Assembly (NCBI GenBank): GCA_037975125.1
Contig: CM075855.1
Location: 79,353,445-79,417,444, forward strand
DNA from: Latrodectus hesperus
Taxonomy: Eukaryota > Arthropoda > Arachnida > Araneae > Theridiidae
Direction of reading: 5' to 3'
Length of the DNA: 64,000 bases
In this document: one piece after another, positions 47,001 to 60,544 of the stretch
How the letters are laid out: each line of letters begins with the position of its first letter
How positions within the stretch are numbered: the first letter of the stretch is position 1
Notes under the pieces: model-generated
What the model saw: the letters and a program-made list of their open reading frames with translations, nothing else
The model's database searches: none
Told to the model about the DNA's origin: nothing
Translations under genes and position numbers: made by a program

Positions 47001-49200
47001 CGCAAACTTTATTGGCTTTGATTTCTGGTCAATTATCTTTTAAAAATTAGTGTGCATAAATTATTAGATATGAAAATATTACAGTTAAATAATTTCAAAG
47101 TCCCTTATTGAAACTAAATATTCAATAAGTTTTGAAACAAAATTAATTCCATTTAACAACTTAACACTGTCGCGGCTACAATCTCGTTATTTGATAATTT
47201 ACTCAAGTACGTAAGCTCCTGGAACCTTTTTGTATTTCACACACACACAAATTTTATAATATCAAAATCATATTGTACGTGTGATCAACAGTTTTCTCGG
47301 ATTTTATAAAAAAAACTTTTGTTTTGAACTTTTATAGTTTTTAATGCTAATATTTGCATAGTTAAAAATTCTTGTAAAATCTGATAATAAAAAGTTAGAC
47401 AAAAAAATACCTAAATCATGATTCTGAAATTTTTTAATTTTTCTAAAATATATGTTATAATGTTTATAGAAATTATAATTTTCGTTGTATGTGATGTATA
47501 TACAATGGTTTAAAAAAAAATGAGATGTTGTTATATGATAATTTTTTTAATTCACTTGTTCTCAAATTTTGTTACACGGATAACCAGAGGACTTCAGTTT
47601 TTCGAATATTAAATTACGAAAATTTATAATGATATTCACAGTATTGAATTGTTATAAAGAAAATGGTTAAAAAATAAGCATAAAAATAATAAATCAGATC
47701 TAATCATTTGATGCGAATAAGTATGAAGTCTGTAGTTCACGAGAATCAATGACCTCCGGAAAGCGTTTCGTAAGATGTTTATGCCAAGAACGGAATTCTA
47801 ATCGGAAGTTGAACTGCCTGAAACATGTTTAAGAACTTCCGATAAAAAGAGAATGCTGTGTGTGTTACAGAAGTGGTATCTTCTATATATTTTCATTTTT
47901 TAAAATATCTAGTTTTATATTCTTTCACTAAACACAAAACTTGTTACAAAAATTCTTAGTGAACATGAATTTTCCTAAATCTATTTTAAAAAATAATTTA
48001 ATTGATTTTTTTAAAATTTTATTGTTAGTTATAAATTATTAAGTAAATATTTAACCTAAGTTGGCTGTTTTAAGAAATGTGAGTAAAAATCATAAAAATG
48101 TGCTGAATATGAACATGAAAAACTAGCATCTAGCTTTGCCAAGGTGTAAAATTGACATATTAACACATTTCAAAGCATTACAGCTTGGCACAATGTTGAC
48201 TTATGGTAAAGCGGTATTTCTGTCTATTGTGTATGCACGTTTATTATGGTGCGTGCTCGGAACTTTTCTAGTTTTCTTCCTTGAGATTTATCAATACGGC
48301 CTATTATCTGCGAAAAGTCCTCCCGGTGAATGAATATACTGGATGATTACAGAAACCTAGCAAAAGCTTAAAGTTGTTAAGTGCGGTGTCTGAATTATCA
48401 TTAAAGTGTTATCTTAAAATGTTATTTATTATTGCGCTCTATATTGATTAAATTCTTTTGTTTAATTAATAATTATTATCAATTATGGCATCTTTATTTT
48501 TGAAAAACTAAAATAATACAAAAAGATATTTGAAACTTTGATGTATCTACGTTTCACTTACATAATTTTGAAATCTGCCAAACGAAGTTTTTTTCATATG
48601 AATGTATTATTTTAGAATCAAATGTTTGTCTTGAGTTTAAATCACTATTTTCTGTCTCAAGTTTTCTAATTAAGTGTTTTAACGTATTTACAATGTATTA
48701 AATTTTAATTTTATTAATTTATTTTTTGAAATAGCTAAGAAAATGTTACATATTTCTGTGCTGAAATTCTGTCTAATTTTAAATTTCTGTCGTCGGGTTA
48801 CACGTATATTAGAAGGCAAATGATACACCTATTGCATAAACAAAATATCTACATAAAGTACTGAAAAATATTTTCGAATCCCAATTCCGATAGTTGCTAT
48901 TGCAGACGGGAGAATTCCCTGCGCATTACAGAAAAGTTTCTGTTTTCACTGCGCAAAGGTCATCGAATGATGTAGTTCGTCTGTTAGATTAACCAATCAC
49001 CGAAAGCCACAAACCGAAACTTTCTGAACATGTGACTTCAGATACGCTTGTTATTTCGTGTCATCAAATTTAAGTTCATGTTTTGATTTTCATCTGAAGG
49101 ATGTTTACATGGAGCAGTAGTTTGGGGCTAATTGGCTGGAAAATACTTGTAGTGCATTTAAAACTTCTGCAAATGTGAAGTAGATTTCTTAACGAAGTTT
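47001..49200. other. intergenic region upstream of the BTB gene
   Basis: No coding exon found; a 65-codon frame at 48136-48333 has no supported identity. 48880-49100 is GC-richer, with CCAAT-like AACCAATCACC at about 48990, and could hold the promoter and 5' UTR of the downstream gene. Confidence 0.4.
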
Positions 49201-49263
49201 ATTATTTTTATGTTATTAGAGCACTGCTTTCAAAAATGTTTTGTCGATAAAAATTGTTTAAAA

Positions 49264-50831
49264 ATGTCTCATACAAGAAATATAATCGAAACGGAAAATT
49301 TAATTAGCGATGAAATAAACACGGTACTGTCTGAATTCCAGCGGAGAAGTGAAACGCCTAAGAAAAGAAATGCTCAATCTATTTGGGATTTGGATGATGA
49401 CACCTATTTAGAACAAGATATTTTGGAGCCAGTAATAGAAGCTTATTCGAAATCATTTAGTACAGATAATGTTTCGTCTGTGCCAAATATGTACGACGTG
49501 AAGGAAGAGGAAGTTGGTATATGGTTAGACAGTACAGTTCTTGATTATTCTGAGGAATGTTACGCAGATGAAAATGATCTGTTTGATGTTTCTACTGATT
49601 TTGTTAAACCAGATATTAAGATGCAAAACAGAAATTTTATTTGTTCCATGCAGAATTCTTCAAATGATAGTCATATGGATGTAACTTACGGAAAAGAATC
49701 TTTTAATGCTGTTAAAAGTAAATTAGTGTCAAAAAATGACAGGGATGTAATGGAATCATTAGAAGAGACTACTAAAATAGACAATTATCTTGAAAACTAT
49801 CTTGCTAAAGATTTGGTATTTTCCAGTGTCAATGAATGCAAAAGAGATTTGACTACACCAGAGAAAATTACTTGTACAAAACGACAGTGTGTTGATACCA
49901 ACATTTCTAACACAGAAAAAACATGCAGACAAGTAAGATGTAATTTAGATGTTAAACTAGTTTCATTAAGTGCCAAAAATAACTCTTTAGAAAATGTTTC
50001 AGATGAAAAGCATATAGTAGACACAAAATCTCTAGATGAAAATTCTGTAGAATTGCATCCATCTGAGAATGGGGAGAAATCTAATTGTAGGCTAAAAGAA
50101 TTTAAAACTCTGTCTTTCTCAAGTGAAAGAAATTATGTAGTTGCAATTGAAAAAAAATGTTTTGAATGGAAATCTATTCAGGAAAAACTGAACTCGCATT
50201 GTGAATGGCGGAGGAGAGCTCCTGAAAAACTCTTTAATTTTAAAACAGAAGAACCTGTAGTGGAATTTACATCAAGCAAATCAAATTGGTCAAAGTCCTC
50301 TGAACTTGTTGATGTCTTGAATAATGAAGTTAATGTGAATAAGCCAGATCATTTGATTGTGTATGATCCTGATAAATATGTTGCAAATAAGTTACATCAT
50401 TTGGTGTCAAATAAAACAGACAAATCTGTTGCGAATAAACCAGACAAATCTGTTGTGAGTAAACCAGACAAATCTGTTTTGAATAAACCAGACCAGTCTG
50501 TTGTGAATGAACTAGGCAAATCTTTTGTAAATAAGCCAAGCATATCTGTTGTGAATAAAGTAGGAAATGCATCTGTTAGAAAGTCAAATGATATAAGCAA
50601 ACAAAATACTGAACTTGCTGAAAATAAAAAATCAATATTTGAAAATCTTTCTAAAGTAGATGATGGTATGGTGAATTTGTTAGTTATTGGGCGAAATAGA
50701 AATTCAGAATTAGTCGTTCAAAGACAGGTGCTGGAACGACTTAAATCAAGGTACTCGCAAATAATTCCATCTATTAATTCAGATGAGATTGTTGTTAACT
50801 ACAGTCTTGATGCAATTACAACTCTCTTGCG
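49264..50831 (+). CDS. BTB/POZ-fold protein, exon 1 (N-terminal region and first half of BTB)
   Basis: Encodes residues 1-522 of a predicted 780-aa protein. I chose ATG 49264 (A at -3) over the in-frame upstream ATG 49210 (T at -3), which would add 18 residues. Residues 1-460 are acidic, polar and low in complexity, with no known domain, and include about five repeats of an 8-residue unit like DKSVANKP (50410-50560). From about residue 469 a divergent BTB fold begins: VNLLVIGRNRNSELVVQRQV then LERLKSRYSQIIPSI. The donor GTAAGT is 50832-50837. BTB domains mediate dimerisation and often cullin-3 binding; which applies here is unknown. I cannot name an orthologue. Confidence 0.8.
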
Positions 50832-53558
50832 GTAAGTAATGTTTTCATTTCTTTTTATAATAAACCGAGTTGTTGCAAAAGAACTATTTGTATCTTGACT
50901 AATGTTTAAAACCAAGTGTGCTTTAGAATTACCTTTCAATAAAATATGTTTACCAATTTCTTAAGCTCAATTTTATGAAAGCTGTTTATTTGTTTGTAAT
51001 AGATTTCATTAAATTCGAGTGTATGAATGTAAGAAGCCATGCTTGATAGGTTTAATTTAAAATCATAAATAATTATTAGTGCAGCTGTATGATAATTTAG
51101 CAGTATTTGCCAAAACATTTAAAAAAAACCCACGAATGTTAGAACCAAAGAAAGAATAATTTGAATGAAATTTATTACATGCTAAATTTGATTTTTGACT
51201 TTTGGAGAAAAAAAATATTTGCATTATCAAAATATTTATGCCAAACTACATGCCTAAAGTATAGAAATTTGTATATTAAATATAAGTAGAATTAAGTTTT
51301 AACATGTGGAATATGACAGAAATGAAATAATTCTATTAATTTATCAAACATTTAGGTGCAGATTTATCAGCATTTCAATTAATTTAAGCATCTGGAATGT
51401 ACATAAAATTTTAAATTCAATAAAAAGATGAAAAATGTTAAATACACTAATAAATTTTTACATATTTTGATGTCTGCCAATTCTAATGCTAATATTTTAT
51501 TGTATATTTGAGATAAGATTTGTAATTGGGAAAATATTTTGCTGTTTATTTTAATTTTATTTCTGTTGCTCTAACTTATAACTGTTTTAAGTTTATTCAA
51601 TTTTGCAACCTATGAAATTTTCATTCATCTTTTCAAGGTTGTGTTTCTTTACTGATATATTACGAATTAATCAAACTCATAACATTACATTTGAGATTTT
51701 CTAGTGCATAGAGCTTTCTTTTTAATGTGCTTTATAATGTACATTTTGCATGAGGAGTATTAAATAAACAAATCAAACAGCTGAACATATGAAAGGCTTG
51801 ATATTCTGTCAAATAATTTTGCACTATCTCAAACCAAAATTTGTTATGTGTATATTAACATATTAGTTCAACCATTTAATTTGAGGCTATAAATACTAAG
51901 ATCAAAATCATTAATGAAAAACCAAGGAATATGTCTTAAACATCAAAAATTTTTAAAGATAAGGTGTAAGTATGGTAATTTTTATTTGTAAATATATAGT
52001 ACACATTTTTATCATACCTGTTATTACTTGTATGTGTGAATTCTATATTGGATTTGTTTTAGAATTGTTAGTGTTTTTATCTTCATATCAATGTATACAA
52101 AATATGAAATTTTTAAATATACTATTATAATAAAACAATAAGTTTAATTTAGTATATTTTATTTTCAAAATTTTCAGATTGGTGTCTTTATCTTTGAATA
52201 TTTATTCTTCACTAATAATGGGATTATGTTTTATCAAGAGTATTTTAAAGTAATATATATATTGCTTGCAAATACTCTATACATAAAGTAATATTTGCAA
52301 ACATAATAATGCAAATGCATACATAAAATAAATTATAAAAATGAAATTAAAAATTAATTTTAAAAAATTTGGTTGAGACTAAGTATCTTTAATAGTATTT
52401 TTATGAATTAACGGAACAGTTATATTTTTACTTAATGTATACACAGAAAAGAATTTATATAATGCCATAACTTTATAAATAGAAAAATAAATAAATATCA
52501 ATTAATTAGGAAAGCTAAAATAATTACTGGAATTAAGTAATTTTCTGTAAGAATCTCGAATGTGAATTTCTATTTATTACATCAAAATTTAAACAAATTT
52601 ATTAATTTTTGCTAAGTATTTATAGATATAAATATTCTCAATAATGCCAGCAGTAAAAATGTTCTTTAAATTTCTCCTACTTGCAACATTTCTTTAATTA
52701 TTAATTTAATAAATATAATTAAAGGAATGTTGCAAAAAAAGGTAAAATTTCTTTTCTTTGTATTTTGTTAAAATGTATTGTGAAATATTATATTTCATCC
52801 AAACATCCTTAAAAGCATTTTGAAAATTTTTTGATATTATTAGTTCTAATTACAGCTAATGGTAATCTTTTTGTTACATAATTAGTAAAATTTTTGAATT
52901 GAAATAATTTCTACAATATTAAAATTAGTCATTCTACGAAAATATTAAATTGGTGGTTATTATAAAAACTCACGAAAGACTTCTGAATTGTCTTCATCAA
53001 TTACAGATTAAAAATTCATTTCTGAAACTTAAATTTATTTTATTTTACAAATGGTTAAAATTTTATAATATTAAAATTAAATAGTTAAGGTGCTTTAAAT
53101 AACTTAAAAAGATGAATTAAAAATAAGATACCATGTTAATATGTAAAGAAATGTGCCTGAAAATGTGTAACTTACTATGTATCGTAGATTTGATCTCTCG
53201 ATCATTTGAAATATCTTGGTATTTCTTTTAAGAGATAAGTTTAAGATTTACTGTATACTTATTTTTAAATCACATTTTATAAGATGGAAATAGTTCAGTT
53301 TCTTGGAAAAATTTCAGTTAGAAATTGCTGTTTGAATTTGTTACTTTGTTGTCTATTATTGTATTTTAACCTATTATTTAACAGTTTAATCATGTTAATT
53401 TCTAATTTGAGCATGCATGTTAGGTATTCAAGATCTATTTTAAAATGTGTAAATTGCTGATATTTTTAAGGAAATTCATTTATATATATTTTAGTTAATC
53501 TTATGAATGTTATCATGTGTGATTATTTTTGATTCTAATTTAATAAATATGATTTCAG
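50832..53558 (+). other. intron of the BTB-fold gene
   Basis: A 2727-nt AT-rich intron from GTAAGT to TTTCAG. It splits the BTB fold at LLR|FLFSAP in phase 2, and no other exon or element is visible in it. Confidence 0.8.
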
Positions 53559-54333
53559 ATTTCTATTCTCTGCTCCATACAATCTTTCAAGTTGGAAAGT
53601 GGCATTAGAAGTAATTGCAATGACTAAAGTGTATAAGCTGCCTGACCTTCGTAACACGTGTCTGCAATATTTGGAAAATAATTTTCCTCCTGATGAATTG
53701 GAACTAGCTGTAGAATACATTTGTCATTATAATGTTTTTGAAGATTGTAAAAATCTAGAAGTGTTTCGCAAAATAGATACCAGTTCTTCCTTGGATAATG
53801 ATGATAAACCAAGAATCTTTCCTGCTACTTGTTCTATTTCTGCTGAGCTAGTTGTTGATTCCTGTGAATTTTGCATCCCTTTAAATGCAACTCAGGAATT
53901 TATGGGCTGTAGGTTTGAAGCCGACATAAAAAATGATCTTTTATTTGAGGCTGTTCAAGGAACTTTTTGTATTACCGGCATTCAAATAAAACTGACGAGT
54001 GGTTTTATTGGTAACTCTAAGAAAAATGTTGTGTACATTGTGACCAAGAGAAATAAAACATTGATTTCTGATACTAAAGAAAAGCCATTTAAATCTTTAA
54101 TAATTATAAATTTTAATAAAAAGGTCATTGTTAAACAAAAGGAGATTGTAAAGATATCTATAATGATTGAAGATATTCAAGCTCGCTTATGCTGTACAAC
54201 TCCAAAAGTAAAGTTAACTGAAAAAACGGATGCTGCTAATTTTAAGATCTCCTTATCTAGCAATAAAAATCATGAAAAATTTAGGAAACCATTGTTTTTT
54301 ATTGAAAAACTTTTTTACACTTTAAGTGTTTAA
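53559..54333 (+). CDS. BTB/POZ-fold protein, exon 2 (end of BTB and C-terminal domain)
   Basis: Continues in frame from 50831: RFLFSAPYNLSSWKVALEVI, then AMTKVYKLPDLRNTCLQYLE, matching the last helices of a BTB domain (LLxLAxKYxLPxLxxxCxxYL pattern). After about residue 590 comes CSISAELVVDSCEFCIPLNA and FEAVQGTFCITGIQIKLTSG, a beta-rich segment loosely like the PHR domain that follows BTB in the BTBD1/2/3/6 group. I hold that likeness at low confidence. The stop TAA is at 54331-54333 and an AATAAA lies at 54505-54510. Confidence 0.8.
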
Positions 54334-56126
54334 AAAAAAAACCTATGATTATTTAAAAAAAAATATTAAAAAAAAGCAAACTTAAATTTGGAAATTTGAC
54401 TATTTCTATGTATGAACTTTTTGTCATGCATCAAATTTTCTTATTTCATTAATATTGCATGTATATGTGAATATATATGAATAGTGTTGAAAATTTTTCT
54501 ATTGAATAAATAACCAATATTACATATGGTTTCAGTCTATTCAAAAGTATATGTAAAAGGAAGTTTTCATTTTGTTAAAATGATTATTATCTTACTATTT
54601 AAATTAATGACATTAAAATGTTATAGTTAAAAAGTGACTATAAAACAGAAATATGCTCTGCAGAAACTTTTTTGGAAGTTATTTTATTTATTGTACTCAT
54701 TAAAATGTTTATTTTCAACATTTTATAAGTAGCCTTTGATGAAGTCTTTGTGTAATTTCATATAATGTATAAATGTTGAAATTCATTTGATATTATCTTT
54801 TGATTATTCTGTTGTGAAGTACACCATGTTTATAAAAAAAGAAACTGTTTAAGTCTGTTATTGTGTAGACCGTTCTTTTCTCAAACAAATGTCACGAAAT
54901 TCTTTTGGATAATATAGTTGTCCTTGCAATGAAGAATATTTTGAAGTTTTATATGCTGTATACCTTTATATTTCAACTGTTATATATTTAGTAACAGTTT
55001 ATTTCATTAAGATTCTGTAATTGAATTATTTTAGCTTCAGGTGGTTCCGTACTCTTTAAGAGATGATGAATACTTTTTATAAAGTTTTGATCGTCTCAAA
55101 AGCTCCTGGTAGTTCATTTAATGAAACTGCTAAAAAATTGGATCTTTATATAAAGATTTTATTAAACAATTTTTATGAAGAAAAATTGTTTGTGCAGATA
55201 TTTCTGATATTTAAGATTCATATGTGCCCATATGAATTCTTTGCTTAAAGAAAGCTCAGGCAGTTCACTTAATGAAATTGCTATAAAATTGGGGCTTTAT
55301 ATAAATATTTTATAAAACTATTTCTTGTGATTGTTAGTTTGCAGAAGAATCAAAATGATTCTTATTGCTTCATTGATGAAAGATATAAATTTCACTACTT
55401 GTAAATGATTTAAATCCAAGAATAAAAAGTTAACTCCAGTGAATATATTTACTGGAGTTCTTTTAATTTTAAGGGTACAGTATCTATAAATTTCATAGCT
55501 GAAGAATGTTGAGAAAGCATTCCCACATTCTCAGAACTTTAAATTGAAAAAAAAAATGAAGTTTATAAATTGCTCCGATCTTTTTGAAGTTTAAGGATTT
55601 ATCTAAATGTATCTGTAGCATAAAATCTAAGTTAAAGGAACTTAGTATATTTGAAAATGTCAATGTTGAAAAACCTCCTAGAATTTATTTTAGAGATTTT
55701 GACTGCATGCACACTTGTATTGCAGTTTAAAATCTGCAGTGAATTCAAGGATTACATGAAGTAATAAGTTTAATTTGGAGAGAAAAATGATGTAAAGAAA
55801 CTTAAAATGTTCTTGATGTTTATTTTAGAGATTTTAATTTATATGTGTAAATAAAATCTGCAATAAACTCAAGAATGTCTTGAAGAAACAAACTTATTGA
55901 TTGTTTAAAGCTTAATATGTCATAGGAAGAAGGGAATGAAATAAAGAAGTTTGCTTCAATATATTGTTTACTACACAATCACTGAAACAATGTTAAATCT
56001 TGTCCAGTGTTTCTCGTTGTAGGAGTAAATAGCTACACAAAATGGAATTATGTTTAAGTAAACAATTTACTAACTTGTTTACTATTTGTGTTGAAAATAT
56101 CTATGTAATAAGATGTGTATACAGTG
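54334..56126. other. downstream region with degenerate tandem repeats
   Basis: After the BTB gene's poly(A) signal there are diffuse direct repeats. AGCTCCTGGTAGTTCA (about 55100) and AGCTCAGGCAGTTCA (about 55252) head two similar segments of about 75 bp. A TTTATTTTAGAGATTTT...AAATCTGCA unit occurs near 55685 and 55825. No gene. Confidence 0.5.
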
Positions 56127-56471
56127 TTAACCTCTTCGCGACGGGCGGTGCATATATGCATTTCGTACGGAAGAAAGTGAGGGCCGGGCGGTGCATATAT
56201 GCATTTTAAGGTGGAACAATTTTTAATATGTATTTTCATATAAATTGAAGGAAAAACATTAAAGTCTAGTTTTAATGTTATAAGATAGATTATGTGATAA
56301 TATAAAATGGTACCAAAAATCATGGCGGTAGGACTTTAACTTTATATTTGTACAAATATATTGTCTAAAGTTAGGCTTAGCGGAGAAACCCCCCCTCCGT
56401 CCTGTAACATCATTCCTTTCGCTTCTGCTTCGTCCTGAACGCGCGTCTTAAACAGAGGCTGAAAAGGTTAA
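56127..56471. mobile_element. possible piggyBac-type MITE
   Basis: Bounded by TTAA at 56127-56130 and 56468-56471, the target duplicated by piggyBac elements. Ends are loosely inverted (CCTCTTCGCGAC at left; CCTTTTCAGCC as reverse complement at right). Inside the left end a 21-bp unit starting GGGCGGTGCATATATGCAT occurs twice (56143 and 56186). The 345-bp island is GC-rich relative to its flanks and encodes no transposase. TTAA is common in AT-rich DNA, so this is tentative. Confidence 0.5.
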
Positions 56472-58582
56472 ATGTTACAAAATGTGTATAAAGTGTTAAA
56501 GTATACTGTGTATTAGAAAAATTCTTATTCCATTTTAATAAAGTATGTTGTACAAAAAGTCTTGTATCAACGACTGTTTCAGGCATTGAATTGTCTGATG
56601 CTTTTGCTGAAAAAGGCTGAAGATAAAAATTGCTTATCAATTTGTGTATATATAGATGGCAAAAAAAATCATAGTTTAAAATATTAAAATAGATTTAATC
56701 CTAAAATATTTTTATGCTATATTTTTGAATTGGTTGTTTAAATTTATGAATATTTAAATGTAGTATAATTATCTAAATCAAATTTTTTTTTAAATATTCA
56801 AGTAAACTTTTTTATATATTTTAATCAAATTGTGTATATATGCTATTAAGTAAAATTTAAATTTGTTTTCATGATGTAATGAAAATGCTTGCTTCTTGAT
56901 GTATAAAATTAATTTTAAAATAAGTTTTTTCAATCGAATTTATTATTAAACGTGTGAATGTCTTACACGTGTGACCTATCTCACACGTATTTCAAAATAT
57001 ATGTATGGCTCAAATATTTGAGAAGTGTTTTTTTATTTTTCTTTATAGACCTAAATACTTGGCCTGATTTAAGTCAAATTATGTATCTTATTTTGCATTA
57101 GTTACATCAATATCTGTTCATGAAACAGTTCTGTTGTTATTTTTTTCGATTTGAAAAGTTTTCTTGTATTTGCAGATTAGATTATTGCAATCTGACAAGT
57201 TTTGTTATTTTCTATCATTCCAAGTATAATATCAATCTGTGCCAAAAAATAATGTAGTATACTTACAATGACATTTTGATTCAAGTTGAATTTATTTTGT
57301 ACTTGTGATTTTATTGTATACTTCATCTTCTATGAATATATTAAAATCTATCACAAAAGGAATAATCTGTATATTATTTAACAAATAGATTCTCACATTG
57401 TTGATAAATGTTCCTGGAAAATGTTTAATATATAAGGGAAAAGAATCAAAAGTTTAGTATTCTCAATATTGTGTATTCTCAAGATATTTTTAGAAATACT
57501 AGGATATATTGAGCATTATATTAAAAAATATTTTTTGCCTTATTGGTTGTTGAAGGTATCATGTTATGTAAGTTTTCTTATGCTTTATACTTTAACTCAA
57601 CCAAAATAGTACTTTATAAATGAAAAACTGAAGATTATCTTTTTTGGATGTTGTACTTTTTTAACCACTAGAATATCTACATTTGCTCCTAACATTGTTA
57701 ACAAATCGAATCATAAATTTAATAACAATTTTATCTACTTTAAATTTTGATTTCTTTTATTAGACTTGTGTGTGTTATATGCCAGTATTTTTATTGATTA
57801 TGATATAAAAATGTAAAAAACATTTTGTACTAAAAGATCAAGCAAGTTAAGCATCCTTCAGATTTTAAAAAACATCCAAGATAATTTACAATGTTGAATA
57901 AGATGCAAGGTCAGGAATAATTAAATTATAATTTAGTTTATTTTTATGTAGGAACTATTATTTTTAAAAAATGATAACAGATAGAAAAATGTTAAACATA
58001 CACAGAACTTTTAAAATACTGAATGTTAAATTTTATGCAGATAGTGTTAATTTTCTATGAAATAGTATGAGAAATTCATTAGTAATCACAAAAAACCTAT
58101 TTTCACTGTTTGTTGAAAATACAAAATATTTTTGTGGATCCAATGGTTTCAACTTCAAATACTGATTTAATTAATTTCTTGAGCTCAAAATATTTAATAA
58201 TTGTTAATATTTTAAAAACGTTTCTTGATTTGATTTGTACTGATTTTACTAAAAGACAGTATGTCCTTGAAAAATTAACTTAAGAAGTATATTAGTACTC
58301 TCTGCTATGACACTTATAAAACAATTTTGGATAAAAGTTTGCACAGAGCAGTGCAGGTTTGGCGCGATTTCAAGTTTTCGCGCCAAACGCTCTACAGCTA
58401 TGTGGCCAACCTAAATTACATCACTTTGCGCAATATCTGGCTATCCATACCGATCGCGTTTGAACTTCAACTTAGAAATCGCGTGTTTTTTCGAATTTCG
58501 AATATTTCATTATAACTAAGCACTATAGAAGTTTTAAAATTCCAATAACTAGAAACGAAATTTTTAAAGCTCTAATTTTAAT
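56472..58582. other. AT-rich stretch; GC island near 58360
   Basis: No gene recognised. At 58350-58480 a sharper GC-rich stretch contains the inverted pair TTTGGCGCGATTTCAAG / CTTGAAATCGCGCCAAA-like (GGCGCG...CGCGCC), a possible transposon end. Confidence 0.4.
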
Positions 58583-58950
58583 ATACCGTGCAAATGCGCT
58601 CACCTAAATAAACTTCATTGTAGCGCTACCTACAACAGTGACAACCGAACAATAAAGCTTAATTTCTAACTTTAACAAATTTCATTTTTTTATTTAAACT
58701 AGATTTTTAATAAACCGAGTAATGACGCCCACCTTAAAAAAACATCATTGTAGCGCTACCTAGTACAGTGACAACCGGGCAATACCGCTAAATTTCTAAC
58801 ATTAACAAATTGCATTTGTTATGCAAACTCGAATTTTAACTAACCGGGTGTATGACGCCCACCTTCAAAAAATTTCAGTACGGCACAATTTGACACTAAC
58901 ATTAAACACTAAAGCTTACTTAAAGATGTATTTCCTTATGTTTACATGCA
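58583..58950. repeat. tandem repeat, unit about 129 bp, 2.5 copies
   Basis: Units begin near 58585, 58715 and 58842 (ACCGTGCAAATGCGCTCACC; ACCGAGTAATGACGCCCACC; ACCGGGTGTATGACGCCCACC) and share TTGTAGCGCTACCTA...CAGTGACAACCG. The third unit is truncated. TAGCGCTA is palindromic. Confidence 0.8.
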
Positions 58951-60544
58951 TTTTTATAAAAACTAGAATTTCTAATAATCGTCTGAATGAAATTTTAATG
59001 AAAAATAAAATAACACCCTGCCGAGAAAAGAATATTTTTATGAGAGATTTGACTTCTACTGCAATTTCTTCATGCTTTCCTCACCATACATATTCTGCGA
59101 TATATGAATCAAACTGACCGGGGACATTATTAACACCCCGTACATATCTTAAATTGGCCGACCAAATGAAAATTCGAAATAATATAACTTTAAAAAAATT
59201 CAAGCAATATAGTTTTCAGAATTCCGAAACAATATTTTAAAAATTATAAACAATATATCTTCCAAAATTTCGAGATAATTTAACTTTAAAAAACTTCGAA
59301 GTCCAATAACGGGAACATTAACGTAGCATATTCTTTAATTGTAAACAAGTAAAATTACTTATTAAACGCAAGGGTTGCACACAAAATGAATTTCGCGCAT
59401 GTCGTACGATCACTTTAAGTCAAAACGAAAATCTCGTCATGAAAATGCATTCCGAACTGTTAAGCCAGTTTGGCGCACTTTATCGCACGCTTGACGCATT
59501 TTACCTTCTGTACAGTTCTCTAATCTTTAGTGCAATTTTGTTTGAAAATTTTTTCTAATTGTTATCAAAGTGTAATTTTTTAGCCTTTAATTTTAAATCT
59601 TTTATATGCAGAGCAAACTTTGTTTTCTCATTTTCATGATTTCATTTCAGATTAAAAATTTGATGTCTCTTCTCAGTGAAATTAATACTTTTTAATCAAG
59701 AAAACTAACTTCAGAATTCTTCGATTTTAATTTAATGATTTTATGTAAAAATTGTTGTTAGAAGAAATTTAGGTAAATATATAACTGAAATCAGTAAAAG
59801 ATATTATTAAATCAAAAATAATCATTAACCATAATATTCGATAATTATGCAACTTATGAATTTATTTTTAATAAATTAAATTTTTATTCTAAATAACTAG
59901 TTAATTTATTAAATAAAAATAATTTGAAAATTAATCATGATGCATTAGTTTTCAGATTTAAATTAGAAATTGAATTTCAAGTGATGTTAAATAGGGTGTT
60001 ATAATGAGGAAAATTAAGCACTTTAAGTAAAGAATAGTAACAAAGATGCAGTTTAAATTTCTGAATTAATATTTAACTGCAATTTCTGACAAAATATTTA
60101 ATAAATTAAACTGTTCTGGAAGGCCTCTCAAAATCGATATTTGGTTGAAGTAGATTTACTAAACATATACATTAAAAGAACTTAATTCTCCAATAACATT
60201 CCGAAGTATAGTTCTCCAGTGACAAATTGTGCTTAGTTTAAATTTAGTGACAAAAAATGCAAAATACAGTTAAAAAAATAAAAATTTACTTAATTGACCA
60301 TTCTTTTAACTTAAAATTCAATTTCATCCAAAAAAATTTTTTTACCACTTATGGCTATGATTGTCAAATTTTGAAAGATGTCGCTGTTCGATAACTATCC
60401 TAGCTGGACTTTTTGAAAAATCTGTTTATTAAAAGTTGTTTGATGTTCATTATATCAATGTTATGTTGTAGAGAGGAGTGTCAACATGTCGTTTTTACGC
60501 ATATACTCATTAGATTTCAAAATTCCGAATTGGTCAGTTGTCTC
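58951..60544. other. AT-rich stretch, nothing recognised
   Basis: A 98-codon frame (58821-59117) overlaps the tandem repeat and has no supported identity. 59390-59510 is slightly GC-richer (TTTGGCGCACTTTATCGCACGC) and may extend the repeat family at 58350. Confidence 0.4.
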
